The notes: generated from the letters alone by a model not told the origin. A DNA stretch of 64,000 bases from Euwallacea fornicatus (GCF_040115645.1 NC_089546.1:1550001-1614000), one strand, 5' to 3'. Shown: positions 28,101 to 38,689, numbered from the stretch's first letter. Program-made: numbers and translations.

Positions 28101-31100
28101 GTGAGCTAGTTTCCATACGAACAAAGAGTTTAACCAGTACTAATATTATTTCAACGTTTCTATGGAAATTAGCCCTCAGCTTTACGATGAAGAATCACCC
28201 TATTCGTAACTAATTCTTTATATATATGATATTTAGTGTGACAGTAGAAGAAGTCAGAGAGGCTTTAGACCTAGAAGCGTTAAGTGAATACGGACCACTG
28301 AAAGAGCATATAGATTCCAGGTTTGTATTAAAAAAAAAACTATGGTATTCCTTGATGTCTTTTTGGGCGGTTAAACGAATTCTAGTTCCTGCATTTGTTT
28401 TACAAAAACTTCTTATTTAAATTCAGAAATAAAGCACAATTAAAAGTGCTAACATCCACCAATGAGAGTTTTCCTCATACATACGCGGGTATAGAAGATG
28501 TTAAATATAGTATTTGAAGAATAATATATTTAACCGTAATTATTCACATGTCAAACAAATTTAAGGTTTTATAACTTTAAAATAATTTTGACGTTTCCAC
28601 ATTTTTTTAATATGTACCAATATTATAAGTCAAACTCGTGGCTGACTTATCAAAAAATGCTTTAATGGCTATAACTCATAGATTTTCTGAGAAAAATACT
28701 AAATATAATACATGGCTGAAAAGGACATTTTATGACGATTTTAAAAATATAAATAATCGGTATCGCGCCTATACGAAAATAAAAAATTTACCAATTTTTC
28801 TCCGAAAGTAAGGATTTAACAAAGAAACTGGGAATACTGCTAAGCAGTTCTCAAAAAGGTGCATTAATAAGGTAAAACTTTCGTTCCTCTAAGTATAACC
28901 GTATAAGAGTTACTTGCAAAAACAAAATATCTCGGATATCTTTGTAACCATTTACAATTTAGCCGGTATAAAAAACAGATTATTAATTTGCTTTAAATTG
29001 TCCAACTTCTTCCCAATTTAAACCATTTAGTATCTATTACCGTTTCCGAGATCCCTATGCTGCTTATCCTTATCTGAGACAGACTGTATTGCTTTTGAAA
29101 AAAGACAAGAAACTGAATTTTACAAAATATCAAAACCTATGTCTGCTAAAGATCAAATATAAATTGTATCGAAGTAAAAATACCAATTAATGAAACTATT
29201 CTAGAAAACTTTCAACTATTTTCAGTCTGAGATAATTAGTAGCTTGACTTGAACATCTTTTTTTTCCATTCAAAAACTCAAAGAATACAAATTCTACAGT
29301 ACCCTTCAAAAAAAATTACTATTTTATGATTGAAAACAATGGGTCCACGACGCTAATGAATTGAACATGTTTCATTAGAAACACACAATTAAGCATTTCC
29401 AGTCTTTATTGTCGCGTGTATTATTTAGCAAGGTATATCTGAGATATGTCTTAGATCTTGCAAACTTACAAGAAATACGTTTCAGCTCTTCACGTATCTT
29501 TCGCAGCACTGCAGAATGGAAAAGAAGTATTAAAGGAATTTACTTCTAGCTTCACGCATTATCTAACCAAATGCAAAGATTCAATGAGCCGAATATATTG
29601 ACAGGCTATGCACAAATTCTTCGAATGATAGAAATGTTTGCATTGCAGAATTAAAACCAAAAATCACTTCACAACAATTTGTCATGTTACAGATTTATTT
29701 TTTTATGCGCTTAAAAAGGTACCCTGTATCATACAAGGTATTCTAGGGAAGAGTGTTCACTCTAAATATATTTTCTGTTGTTTGTTAAAAAAAAACACTA
29801 GAACACATCAAATTTGATAGATAGCGACACGTCATTTAGTGAAAAAGTTGTTTTCGACATATCATCCCTTTACCTTTGGGAACCTTTCTTTGAAATTTTC
29901 AAATTGAAAAGAAGGTTGTATTATACTTCGGTTGAAAGTCGTTTGAATTTTACTCTCTACGTGGTGAAACTTTGGTTTTTTATTTTTGTACGTTCGTCAT
30001 GCCGAAATTACACAAAACCAAATAACTTGATTTTAACCATGAATGTTAGTGTGATGGATGCCGGAAGGGTGCAGTTAGACTCAAAACATCTCGACGTTCC
30101 AAATGTATCAATAACAATAACATTTTTAACGTTCCATTAAAATAAATTAATAAACCATTATTTTTTTAGAGAAACGATATCTTAATATTTTCCTCTGCAC
30201 TTAATGGTTTGAGTACTTCGTGACAAGACATTACTTTGCACTTTTACGTCTAACTTTTACGTATAAACCGTTTTAATCAAGAGAAAATCAAGATTGTGGG
30301 TATGTATAAAAAAAACAATAATTTTGCAAAAGCAGCAGCTCGTATTTTCAATTTAGATCATCCTGAAAAAGTGGTATGCCACCTTTATGCATCTAGGTTA
30401 ATAATTAAATTCACTGAGACTGATTTCGTCCAAAATAAAAAAAAAACACGAAATTGATCAGTCAAAGAAAGATAATGAAGTTCAAATTGCAATTCTGAGA
30501 CATTCAAATGAATAACAGAACCTATGTACGAAAGATTGCTAAAGAAAGCGGTGTTTCAAAAAGTACTGTTCATAGAATTTTAAAAGAAATAAAATTTCAT
30601 CTTTATTTCATAGAACTAGTTCAGGAATTGAATGAGAATGATTTTGAAGGTCGATTAGAATTCTGTCAATCCTTTAGTACTATGCTAGATTTGACATTTG
30701 TTGTGTAATCCGACATTTTTTATGAATCTTCGTTCTATTTAAATGATGAAGTTAACAGACGTAATTGTCATTACTGGAGTGACGTCAATCCTCACTTCTT
30801 CCGAGGCACTCCTATTTAACAACCTCAAAAATTGAACGTTTGGACAGAGATTTTGGGTGATCACATTGTTAGATCATTTGTCATTCCAGAAAACTTTAAA
30901 TAGAGAAAACTATCAACAATTTCTACAAAACGTCATATTTCCCATATAACTGAATTCCTGAACAAAATCTGGACTTTTCATAAGAATTCGTTTTTCAACA
31001 AGATGGAACACTTCCACACTACACTGCTGCTGTCCGATAATATCTAGATGAGAATTTTATTAGATAGATCAGCAGAAAAGGTCTTTTCTGTAACGAGGGA

Positions 31101-32640
31101 TTTTTCTTATGAGTACATTTGAAGACCAAAATCTATAACACACAATCTCATTACCTCAATAAATTACGTGGCCGAATCGTCAAAAGGTGCAAGTTAATAA
31201 CATTAGAAATGTTAGATAATGTGCAATGACGTTTTGAGGATCAGCTGTTCATGTGCATAAAAGTCAATGAAGGTAATTTTCAGCATTTTTTACAATAAAA
31301 TAAATAAAATGTCAATAAAAATGATTAAAATAAAATTATTTCGTTTTTGTTTCATTTCTACAAGACCGACGTAGAAAAATAAAAAATAAAAGCTTCACCA
31401 TGTAGAGAACAAAGTTACCTCTCATACGAGGTATAACATAACCCCTCTTCCAATTTGAAAATTTTAAAGTGGTGATTCTCACTGGTAGAACCATGACATT
31501 TCGAAAACCAGTTTTTCACAAATTGATGGCCCCCTCCGTGTTAAAGTTGATGTGTTTTACCGGTATTTTTAACAAATAGAAAAATGATATTCAAGATACA
31601 CGCTTTTTGATAGGACATCCTGTATAATATTCAATAAATTTGATAAAATGTCTAACATTTAGCGTGCCAATAAAGGAAATCAGACGGGCACTAGAACAAG
31701 AGCTGATCGAAAAATCCCAATCGCCACAAGAGCAGCCATATGTGCATGCTTCTGCTTCTTCCAAGTAAACCCTAAATAATTTATTTCTCAATTATTGTAT
31801 AAAACGACACGTAATTAATTTGCAGATCACCGAGAAATATCGAATTTGGAGTCCAGTGGTGAGTAGTTTTTGGTTATTAATGTTAGCTAATTTCATGTAT
31901 GTACCAGATGTCCCACCTTAATGTGCAATATCATTTTTCTTATTATATCAAATAGAGGGAAAATACCAATGGGAAAGATGTAGCAATTTTCATTGAGTAA
32001 TTCGCTATGTCGTTTTTCTGCATTGTTGGAAATAAATTTTAAAATTTTCTGGTTGGAAACCCTTTTCAATAATGCAGGTAAAAACCGGATTTGTCTCCAC
32101 GTCATTTACTTAACTGCCATCAGCGTGCGGTAACGTATCGCTTTCCGCACTTGTTGAAAAAATAACTATACCACATTTAAACGATTTTTCAAAGATAATC
32201 ATTTCCGAGTTTTCTTCAACGACCCAAAAAAATTCAGTTTTCAAATCGAAACTAAAAACGAAAACTATTAAGGGCTAGCAGAATAATGAGTATCCTCGCC
32301 ATTCATCCCAAACTCAGGCCCATCGAATTGTGTAGCGCTTTGAATGAAAATCCCACCAAACTAAACATGACAAGAATTTTTGCTGCGGTGTTAGGTAAGT
32401 AATGGTATATTATCAGAAAAACATTACTATTTTTTTTTGTGCTTACGGCTTATTTTTTTTCTGCAGAGCTCAGAACAACATATATAATAGATTCCGTTAA
32501 AACACGAACATTAAATCATGAATTTCACATTTGTAGCTTTAGCCAAACATCAACACGTTTGTCTGTTTTCGAAGGAGAAGTCGAGCGAGTTGGAGTTCAT
32601 TGAATATGGACCCGTACAGTTTAACTCTCTCCTTTGGTAA
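10108..32640 (+). CDS. Rec8: REC8-like meiotic alpha-kleisin (cohesin subunit), 16 coding exons, ~572 aa
   Basis: Coding exons: 10108-10232, 11961-12088, 12603-12786, 14176-14269, 18492-18547, 20315-20480, 21091-21183, 21578-21673, 21726-21883, 24562-24657, 25864-25941, 28237-28320, 31663-31764, 31826-31858, 32273-32394, 32537-32640. All 15 junctions keep frame with GT/AG borders. The N-terminal kleisin domain shows MFF at the start, NVAWIAATLGISHVKRKDI (exon 1) and FSLRLSTTLVEGVVLV (exon 2), as in REC8/Rad21 helices that contact SMC3. The middle has DLNQEPRVQADLRDITLRE, matching the Rad21 LNQ.RVEEITmRE block. The C-terminal winged helix shows IELCSALNENPTKLNMTRIFAAVL and LALAKHQHVCLF. The WIAAT and KR.DI forms favour REC8 over mitotic RAD21; C(2)M is the alternative. 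The family closes the meiotic cohesin ring and is cut by separase. Exon 1 has been masked by a longer antisense frame. The start is supported by the family MF(Y/F) beginning. Confidence 0.88.
13180..14050. repeat. Dispersed repeats with ACAGGGTGTCC-type ends
   Basis: This kleisin intron stretch contains ACGGGGTGACC at about 13182, ACAGGGTGTCC at about 13304, ACAGGTTGTCAC at about 13605 and the inverse GGACACCCTGT at about 14034. These match the ends of many other copies in the window, so it is probably one or more degenerate elements of a single family. Confidence 0.5.
14785..15175 (-). pseudogene. piggyBac-type transposase, C-terminal remnant
   Basis: The minus strand reads WPIMLLSDMLNVAGINS, then NVSHKRRMFLKDVTKEII, then, after an in-frame stop, a Cys-rich tail with CESKMNRRTFKTCYKCKVYVC and CKNC. 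This order (WP...f.lln.agINa.ii, then r+.FLk.L..eli.p, then the Cys-rich finger C..C......C..C...vC..H....C..C) is the end of piggyBac-family transposases, in which the finger binds terminal DNA. The RNase H-like catalytic part is absent. It sits in a kleisin intron, antisense to the gene, with internal stops. Confidence 0.8.
15379..16133. mobile_element. MITE with ~90-base inverted ends and a TTAA flank
   Basis: The left end, GGCACCTATACACGTACA at 15379, and the inverse of the right end, GGTACCTATACACATACA at 16133, pair over roughly 90 bases. A second shared block is TCGTCCGYCGATACA. TTAA lies directly outside the left end (15375-15378, sharing the G border), as in piggyBac-type insertions; the right flank is degraded. 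The ends are notably GC-rich against the AT-rich interior. No coding sequence of note lies inside, so it is non-autonomous. The nearby piggyBac relic may be related, but that is inference. Confidence 0.7.
16505..16945. repeat. ACAGGGTGTCCC-type dispersed repeat
   Basis: It begins ACAGGGTGTCCCAAAAACATT at about 16507 and runs through sequence without gene content. A 68-codon minus frame inside it is probably chance. The terminal string recurs across the window (24686, 28065, 31612, 63877). Confidence 0.5.
17000..18480. other. Kleisin intron sequence, nothing further seen
   Basis: Long intron between the exons at 14269 and 18492. Short open frames here show no domain and no plausible splice continuation with the gene. 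Confidence 0.5.
24686..25736. mobile_element. Inverted pair of ~186-base repeats (foldback/MITE-like)
   Basis: The left arm, 24686-24871, starts AGGGTGTCCCACCAGCAACC and ends AAATGAAACACCCTAT. The right arm, 25550-25736, is its inverse. They share the stretches CGCCATTRAACGTTTT, CAAAGTTATGAAAATTTAGT and GCTTRTTTTAAATGRAACACC. Each arm is itself bounded by short inverse ends (GGGTGT...ACACCC). The arms enclose about 680 bases without gene content. This may be one foldback element or two copies of a short MITE inserted head to head. It lies in a kleisin intron. Confidence 0.7.
27201..27276. repeat. TA-rich microsatellite
   Basis: Irregular TATATAATA units over about 76 bases, in a kleisin intron. 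Confidence 0.9.
27766..28077. repeat. Dispersed repeat ending in GGACACCCTGTAT
   Basis: It contains ACACCCTGTAGCTCC at about 27957 and ends GGACACCCTGTATTTA at about 28065, with CACCGTGGCACG at its left side. It looks like a member of the ACAGGGTGTCC-type family, inserted in a kleisin intron. Confidence 0.5.
30300..31240 (+). pseudogene. IS630/mariner-type transposase, copy 2 (nearly full length, broken)
   Basis: It starts at 30301 with an HTH stretch (KAAARIFNLDHPEK) typical of the DUF4817-type N-terminus. A second HTH at about 30520-30640 reads RKIAKESGVSKSTVHRILK. After that come VNRRNCHYWSDVNPHFFRG at about 30750 and LNVWTEILGDHIVRSF at about 30832. The region carrying the catalytic triad is broken by stops and frameshifts, and the C-terminal LDFFLWG block is not clear. 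It lies in the kleisin intron between the exons at 28320 and 31663, on the same strand. It is a better preserved relative of the 5.1-5.6 kb fragment. Confidence 0.8.
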
Positions 32641-32706
32641 TGTTGTAACTTTTCCCAAAGGTGTAGTAGATAATTGAATAGTAATTTTTGTTATATGAGA
32701 AATGAG

Positions 32707-32712
32707 AATAAA
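32707..32712 (+). terminator. AATAAA polyadenylation signal of the kleisin gene
   Basis: A canonical AATAAA lies 66 bases after the kleisin stop codon (32638-32640), a normal distance for a short insect 3' UTR. Confidence 0.7.
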
Positions 32713-32810
32713 GTTTTAGTTACGTATTTAAAATGCTCATATTTCCCGTTTATATGTTTTTAAGAATAGCTCATACTAAACGTTTCGATGGTCTGATTTG
32801 TACTGAATAT

Positions 32811-33465
32811 ACAGCGTGTCCGTTTCAAGAGCCCCAGCGTTGGAACTTCATTTTTTTTATGAGATGCAAGGTCTGTTTAAATTAGCAGAAAGTTTCGCAA
32901 TTTAAAACTTATTAGAAATAGATTTTCAAATCGACAGTGTTGTCAATATCGTTCTCGATATATCTAACGATATAATATAGTATTTTTTTCGTATTTTACT
33001 TACAAATTTAAAATTACATAAAATGACACGACTTTAGCCAAAACGTACTTAAAAAAATTTTCGGAGTATCTTACGCATTGTTGTTAATTTTCTTCTATTA
33101 CAACAAATTGCAGTATATGAATTGTAGCTTTACATCTTATTACGACTACCATATGCTATTGTCACATATACTTTAACTATAACCTGTGTGTCACGTCCTG
33201 GAAACTTATTACAATAAAAGAAAATTGTTAAAATGTAATCAGAAAAGGCCCTTATAAACGCTCCAATAAAATCCTTTTATAATGGGCCTTTTTTGATTAA
33301 TACCAAAAAACAAAAAAAAAGAACGAAATTAGTTTTTCACTGATGTTAAGAAAAGTATTTGAAAACGTATTCTTATTTAATTTTTCTTTGCGTATTTGTT
33401 GTTCATTTAATCGTGCTTTCGATGCCGAAATCCTAGTGATAAGGAGTGTAAAACGGGCAGCCTGT
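32811..33465. repeat. ACAGCGTGTCC-to-CAGCCTGTAT repeat downstream of the kleisin
   Basis: It starts ACAGCGTGTCCGTTTCAAGAG and ends near GGGCAGCCTGTATACAG, matching the end motif of the dispersed family. No coding content is seen. The boundaries are approximate. Confidence 0.4.
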
Positions 33466-33559
33466 ATACAGTTTTAGTTACGTGTTTTGTAATTGTATGC
33501 GTATTTAATTTTCCTTGTACGTTTTAAGAATAAATACTTTGTTTATGTACGTATATTGG

Positions 33560-34225
33560 CTATTTCAAAAGGCTTAATTTACTAAAATAACAAACCATCA
33601 CAAGAATTAGAGATTTGCCAATGAACCAATTGATGAATGAAATGTTTTGCGAGAAGATTGAAAGGCTGCTGGCAGGGGCCAATCCACAAAAACCTTTCCA
33701 AAGAACAGAGGCACACTTCCATTGAAGAGAAGTGCTAAAAATTTTAGCGACCCACCCCATTTCACAGACAATCCGCTTGTGAATGAGACTGTAACCGGAG
33801 CTCCAAAAAATTGATCACACCGTCTTTACTGAAAACAATAAAACTATTTTTACAGTTACATAAATCTCTTAGTGAATATAATCTGTTTCCTATGTACCTG
33901 CAACAAGGCGTAGAGAAGCTCACACCATCATCCCAATTTTCTACAGGGCCAATTGAGCCTGAAACTGTATTCAAAAATAATTAGACTCGAGTGGTAGTTG
34001 TCCATGTAGACGTATAAGCCTAACGTGTTTTCTATTCGAGAGTTTGGATAAGGCGCTGGATAATTACTTGAAGGAAGATGCCTTCAAACTCTTCCTTTTG
34101 GACACAAACAAAATACCCAGCAAACCAACAAATCGACAGGGTTCGCATTCAATATTGACAGTTTTGGACTTAATACTGACAAATTAACTGAATCAACCTG
34201 GTGACAAAAATCAATCAGTTTTTGT
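33560..34225. other. GC-richer stretch, probably retroelement-derived
   Basis: Composition and codon-like structure resemble the adjacent RT relic. A plus-strand frame at 33800-33980 reads LLKTIKLFLQLHKSLSEY, but I cannot assign it. It is probably upstream sequence of the same non-LTR element. Confidence 0.3.
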
Positions 34226-34230
34226 ACTTG

Positions 34231-34566
34231 AACTTGAAGGGTTTGGCAAAAGGAATTGTTTTGGACATTGAACAAACATTTAATAAAGCTCTACCAGGTT
34301 CATTGCTTAAAGGCGTTAAACCATGAGAAGTTGAAACGACAATTATTAATTATTGAAATCGAAAATAACCGCAACTATTTTACGTGGGCCTTACGTAGGG
34401 CCTCAAATTTAGAGCGGAAAGGGGTTTTCCTCAGGGTGAGGTTCAATCTGCTGTCATGTGGTTACTGCCCCTGAATAACATGTTGGTTGCTCTGGCCCTA
34501 CAGAAAGCGAAAGTACAAATTTATGCAGTCGACCTAGCAGTACACATAATGTATCCGCAGTATTAG
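34231..34566 (+). pseudogene. Non-LTR retrotransposon reverse transcriptase fragment
   Basis: Three plus-strand pieces in different frames follow RT order. GIVLDIEQTFNKA matches the vFLDIegAFd block that holds the first catalytic Asp. RGFPQGEVQSAVMWLL matches RGcPQGgVLSPLLW. QIYAVDLAVHI matches gYADDiavli, but the first Asp of the YADD catalytic pair is now Val. The spacing and PQG/LLW forms suggest the R1/I-like side of non-LTR elements. Frameshifts and the lost catalytic Asp show it is inactive. Confidence 0.7.
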
Positions 34567-34789
34567 TCAGAAGGTGCTGGATGTAATGCGCAGCTAGTAC
34601 AAAAACGAAAACTTGGCAATCAATCAGATTGGAAAACCTCGCAAGCAATCATATCAACTGGCAATTTGATAGAGCTCAACAAGCTACACAGTACATTACA
34701 CATAATAAACTTCAAGTGGTGGATTGGTACTAGAAGGAGGGTTGGGAGGGGTTGGGACAAATTGAATACATTACAACCGGAAATAGAAA

Positions 34790-35005
34790 TGCAAATTCCT
34801 GAAAACTTTCTTGGACTTGGATTGGACTTGATTGTTATACAAATTGACTTCCAACAGTTCCTGCTTGGCCGCCCGAGAATAGGACTTCTTTTGGCTGTCG
34901 GACATGTTTCGCCATATCTCAGCAACTTTTATGAAACACTCAATCGCCGTTATACATCGTGCAATTCGTCCTCATAACTCTGAGGAAGTTGGAATATTGG
35001 TTGGA
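34790..35005 (-). pseudogene. HMG-box (protamine/MST-HMG-like) domain remnant
   Basis: On the minus strand, NQYSNFLRVMRTNCTMYNGD (from about 35003) is followed, after one frame change near a stop, by CFIKVAEIWRNMSDSQKKSY and SRAAKQELLE. This is the HMG-box pattern: an aromatic/Pro start with F-L-R in helix 1, then K(V/I)A..W+.Ms..qK..Y...A in helices 2 and 3. The short form with NxFLNFLR resembles the insect sperm nuclear HMG-box proteins. It abuts the RT relic and has one frameshift, so a processed or duplicated pseudogene is likely. A small intact gene with a misread base cannot be excluded. Confidence 0.55.
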
Positions 35006-35399
35006 ACAATTGCAATACTTTGATTGTGGAAGGTTTGTGAATGATTATGGAATGTTTACACATGAAGTTAATCGAAATGAAACATATATATTATGTATTA
35101 TTATTTACTTAAAAATTGCGACCAATAAGGATCGAACGGTGCGAAAAGGAGTTTGGTCCAGCAATTGAGTGCGGTAAAAAGAATTTCACGCATTCAGGTT
35201 CAAAATTTGTTAAAGCGCTTATTTGTTAACTTTGTTGACTTTTGTAAGCTCAACGAAATATTAGCCTACTCTAAAATTTTTACACGCATACGGGCAATAA
35301 AAAACTTATTAATGCCAAATATTCATTCAGAATTGTCGACACCGACACTTGCTACTTTAAATTACATAAGATAAAATTTTACCGCAGATGTACGATAAA

Positions 35400-36250
35400 G
35401 TATGATTTTCAGCTTGCAGATGTTTAAAAAAATATATAAACCGAACGGAAATTAAAAAAAAATATTTTTAAAAAATGAAACCATGTTGGCAACGTAAAAG
35501 ACTTTTTATTGCTTATTGACAACGCAATAAAGGCTGGTAGTTGATATAAAATCTGATACGAGGGCTGTTAAAAGTTTTCTAATGAAACAAAAAGTAATAA
35601 TGCAAAAAATATGCACGTAATTATTTTTTTTGTGCTAAAAACCCTCTTCATGATTAAGAAGATGGAGCCATTCTACATCATACTTTAAAAACCTAACCCA
35701 CATAGGGAATATAAATATTATATGTACATACAGATGGATGCGACATATTATGAGAAAGCATTTTCAATAAGTTTTTTAATGATATCAAAGTTCCTCAAAT
35801 GAATCGAATAATGTCTAAAATGTAAAATCCACGAGTAAGATCTCTAGGCATAGAATTACATGGTTTTCAATCAGGAATAAATAATAGAACTGATAATTAA
35901 TTCAAAGTTTTATTTTAATTAAATCAAAACAAGATTTTCTACTCAATATTAATAATTTTTTATAATGGACTAAAATACAATTTAATTCATTTAATTAAAT
36001 AATGTGTTAATGATGCATTAAGAAAATTAATTTAAAAAATGCAAACTTTTCACGAAGAATGTTGCAAAAAAAATTTCAGGAAATGTTTACGTAGAGTATG
36101 AAGTCAAACATTTGATCTCCTCAGTGTACTTCGGCAATAATGGCAACAAGCACAAGGCAATGAAAACATATAGAAATTAATGACGACGGTCAACGAAGAA
36201 AATCCACAAACGATGATATTTTAACTAAGAATTTAAAATTAGGATTATCT
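35400..36250. other. AT-rich spacer, nothing seen
   Basis: No exon, repeat or transposon motif could be supported. Confidence 0.5.
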
Positions 36251-36344
36251 TTACAGTGAATTCGAAAAATTAAGTACAAAGAAGCAATCAAATGTTTTTC
36301 AATAGGTTTACGTGGAATAATGAAAATCAGGCATAATTGCAACA

Positions 36345-37965
36345 TACATTTACTCACAAAATTGACCGTACATAAGGCAAAAAATTAATAAAATGGTCAT
36401 AAGCCAATATTTCTACGCTTTTTTGTTTTACAAAAAACAACTTATAAAAGTAGTTCCAATTCAATAAAAATTAATAACAAACAACAATAAGGAAAATATG
36501 TAAGCACAAATTTAACCGTACAAACATAAATCTAAATATCAAATAATCATTTCTTTGAAGAAGTTCAAGAAGAACAATTAATATCTAGCATTTAACACTT
36601 AGTGACACCCCGCTTCGCTTCAATTACGATCTTCAGACGACACGGCATAGGTTCTGCCAACTTTTTAGTTACATCCGAAGAAATGTTTCCCATGCGTTAA
36701 ATACTTTTTTTTTTAATTCTTTTAAATTCTTGCAGTTGTTTCATATTTTTAAAGTTGCCCCAAATTCTCAGTGGGGTTGAGATATGACAATTGAGGTGGA
36801 GAATTTGGTAACTTTGATGCATCATGTATTAACCAAAGCTTTACAATGCCAGCGGTGTGCTTTGGATCATGGTCCTGTTGGAACTAAAATACTTGGCACG
36901 TTCAACTTCCCTGCTGATGGTTACAAATTGACTTTTAAAATATCAAGGTAGACATTTTTATCCATCATTCCCTTAATTTGAGATATATTGCCGGTCCATT
37001 CGCTTCCACAGCACCCCATAACATTAATGATCCGTCTCTGTGTTTTACTGTTTTCTTTATATTTCTGTCGTGCAATTGTGTATTTGGTGTTCTCCATGTG
37101 ATTTGTCTTCCATCCGATCCAAATAAGTTTATTTTCGTTTCGTTTGTAAAAATGATAGTATTTCAAAACTCGAGAGGCTTTTCTACATGCTTTCTTGCAA
37201 AATTGATGCGTTTTTGTTTATTAATTTTTGATATAAAGAATTTCTTCATTCGAATTTAGCCATTAAAACCGCTTTTTCTGAAAACTCTTTTTATTCTTTC
37301 AGTTAACACAGGTTTGCCGATTCTCTGGAATACTTCTTTTGTAAAGTCGGGCACACTTTTCTTCGGATTAATCTTTAGTTTTCGTATCATAAATCATTCA
37401 TCCTTTTCAGAGACTCTTTTTTGTGCTCTTCCAGGCTTGTCTTGTATAAATCCTTGATAACAATATTTGGTTATTATTCCTTGTATTGTTGAATGTGTCC
37501 TTCCTGGTAAATTACCAATTTCTTGCACAATTTTTTTGATGCAATAAAGCTTTATTATTAATTTGTGCGTCACGATGTAGGTTTGCACTCTTTTGTTTGC
37601 CATTTCTAACATCTTCATGAAATAAATGAAACTGTTAAATGGTTTTAGAATCAACTTATCAGTATCGAAGAAATTTACAAAAAAGATTGTTTTGGTATGT
37701 AAATATTTACAGCTAAAATAAAAATAAAAATGATGCCGTGTATGATTAATTTTTTGCCTACTTTTTTCATTTATTGTTGTTTTTTATTTATTTTTATTGA
37801 ATTGGAACTCTTTTTGTAAGTTTTTTTTGTAACACATTTTCTACACTTATATTTACAATGAATATATTATCTTCTGTAAAATAAAAAAGCATAGAAGTAT
37901 TGACTCATGGCCATTTTATTAATTTTTGCCCTATGTACGGTCAATTTTGTGAGTAACTATGTATA
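36345..37965. mobile_element. Tc1-like element with ~170-210-base imperfect terminal inverted repeats
   Basis: The left repeat, about 36345-36520, and the inverse of the right repeat, about 37755-37965, share TTACTCACAAAATTGACCGT, AATTAATAAAATGG, AGTTCCAATTCAATAAAAA and AACAACAATAA, with one internal gap. They flank a minus-strand transposase relic. The outermost ends are unclear: CAGT at 36254 and ACTG at 37994 are candidates, but their distances from the repeats differ. The long repeats place the element among Tc1-like elements with extended ends. Confidence 0.8.
36595..37655 (-). pseudogene. Tc1-like transposase remnant
   Basis: The N-terminal frame 37654-37394 holds an HTH pair and LPGRTHSTIQGIITKYCYQG, followed by DKPGRAQKR (the GRPRK-type linker). 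The frame 37166-36921 holds KLIWIGWKTNHMENT and NVMGCCGSEWTGNISQIKG, matching fnLfGsDGr.yvwR... and vMvWGcfs..G.g.l..i.g, the region around the first catalytic Asp. The third block, near 36760-36790, reads QLSYLNPTENL, so the catalytic Glu remains while the SPD Asp is Tyr. Stops between blocks show it is inactive. Confidence 0.88.
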
Positions 37966-38109
37966 TTTTTGCTCTTAAAGAGTTTAAAAAAGCTACTGTT
38001 ATCAAGTATGCCTCTAGATTTATAAACAAATTGAAATAACGAATTAAAGAAATAATATGTTTACGCGTTTAAGACTCATTTATAATGCGATGGCCCTTAA
38101 AGTTATATA

Positions 38110-38140
38110 CAGTATCAGACAAAAGTGAGGCAATTATTGG
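38110..38140. repeat. Isolated Tc1-type terminus
   Basis: TATACAGTATCAGACAAAAG (about 38107-38126) looks like a Tc1/mariner end next to a TA dinucleotide. No matching second end was found within the next kilobase. Confidence 0.3.
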
Positions 38141-38689
38141 TATAAAACAGGTTTTTAAAGTTTATTAAATCAATGGGTAATGTCGTAAAGCAAAATTATT
38201 TGTTTCAAAGTTTACACTATGCTGCTCTCACAAGTGACATAAAATTATTAGAAAATATGTATGAAATAAGCTGGAATTTAGTGATTTTGTACGTATCTTA
38301 TTAATACGGATGTATGGTTAATTCGAATCAGCCTAGTTTTAATTAATCCGAATTATCGAGTTACTACTGTAATTTGTTTTACCCATAGTTCATCATTACT
38401 AAACCTTTAGCTACCTAGAAAAGGTGAAGAATTTTCATCGAGCTCTGTACGGAGGTAGTTCTGTTAGGTCGAATGCTTAAAAAAAAATGGGTAACTTTTG
38501 TAAACAGACTTTTCCTTACGGAAACATCGATTCTTATAAATATTTGAAAAAATCCCATTAATTGGATACAGCTGTGGTCTTGGAGTTTCTATACCTTTAA
38601 CCTTTAAAAACCTGGACGCAGGCCCAAAACGGCCATATCGATCTAGCAACCTTTTTCCATTCATATTTTGTCACTGTGTCAACAACAGT

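Noticed and set aside
34666..34977. 103-codon plus-strand frame with GRGWDKLN
   Set aside because: Antisense to the HMG-box relic; no domain.
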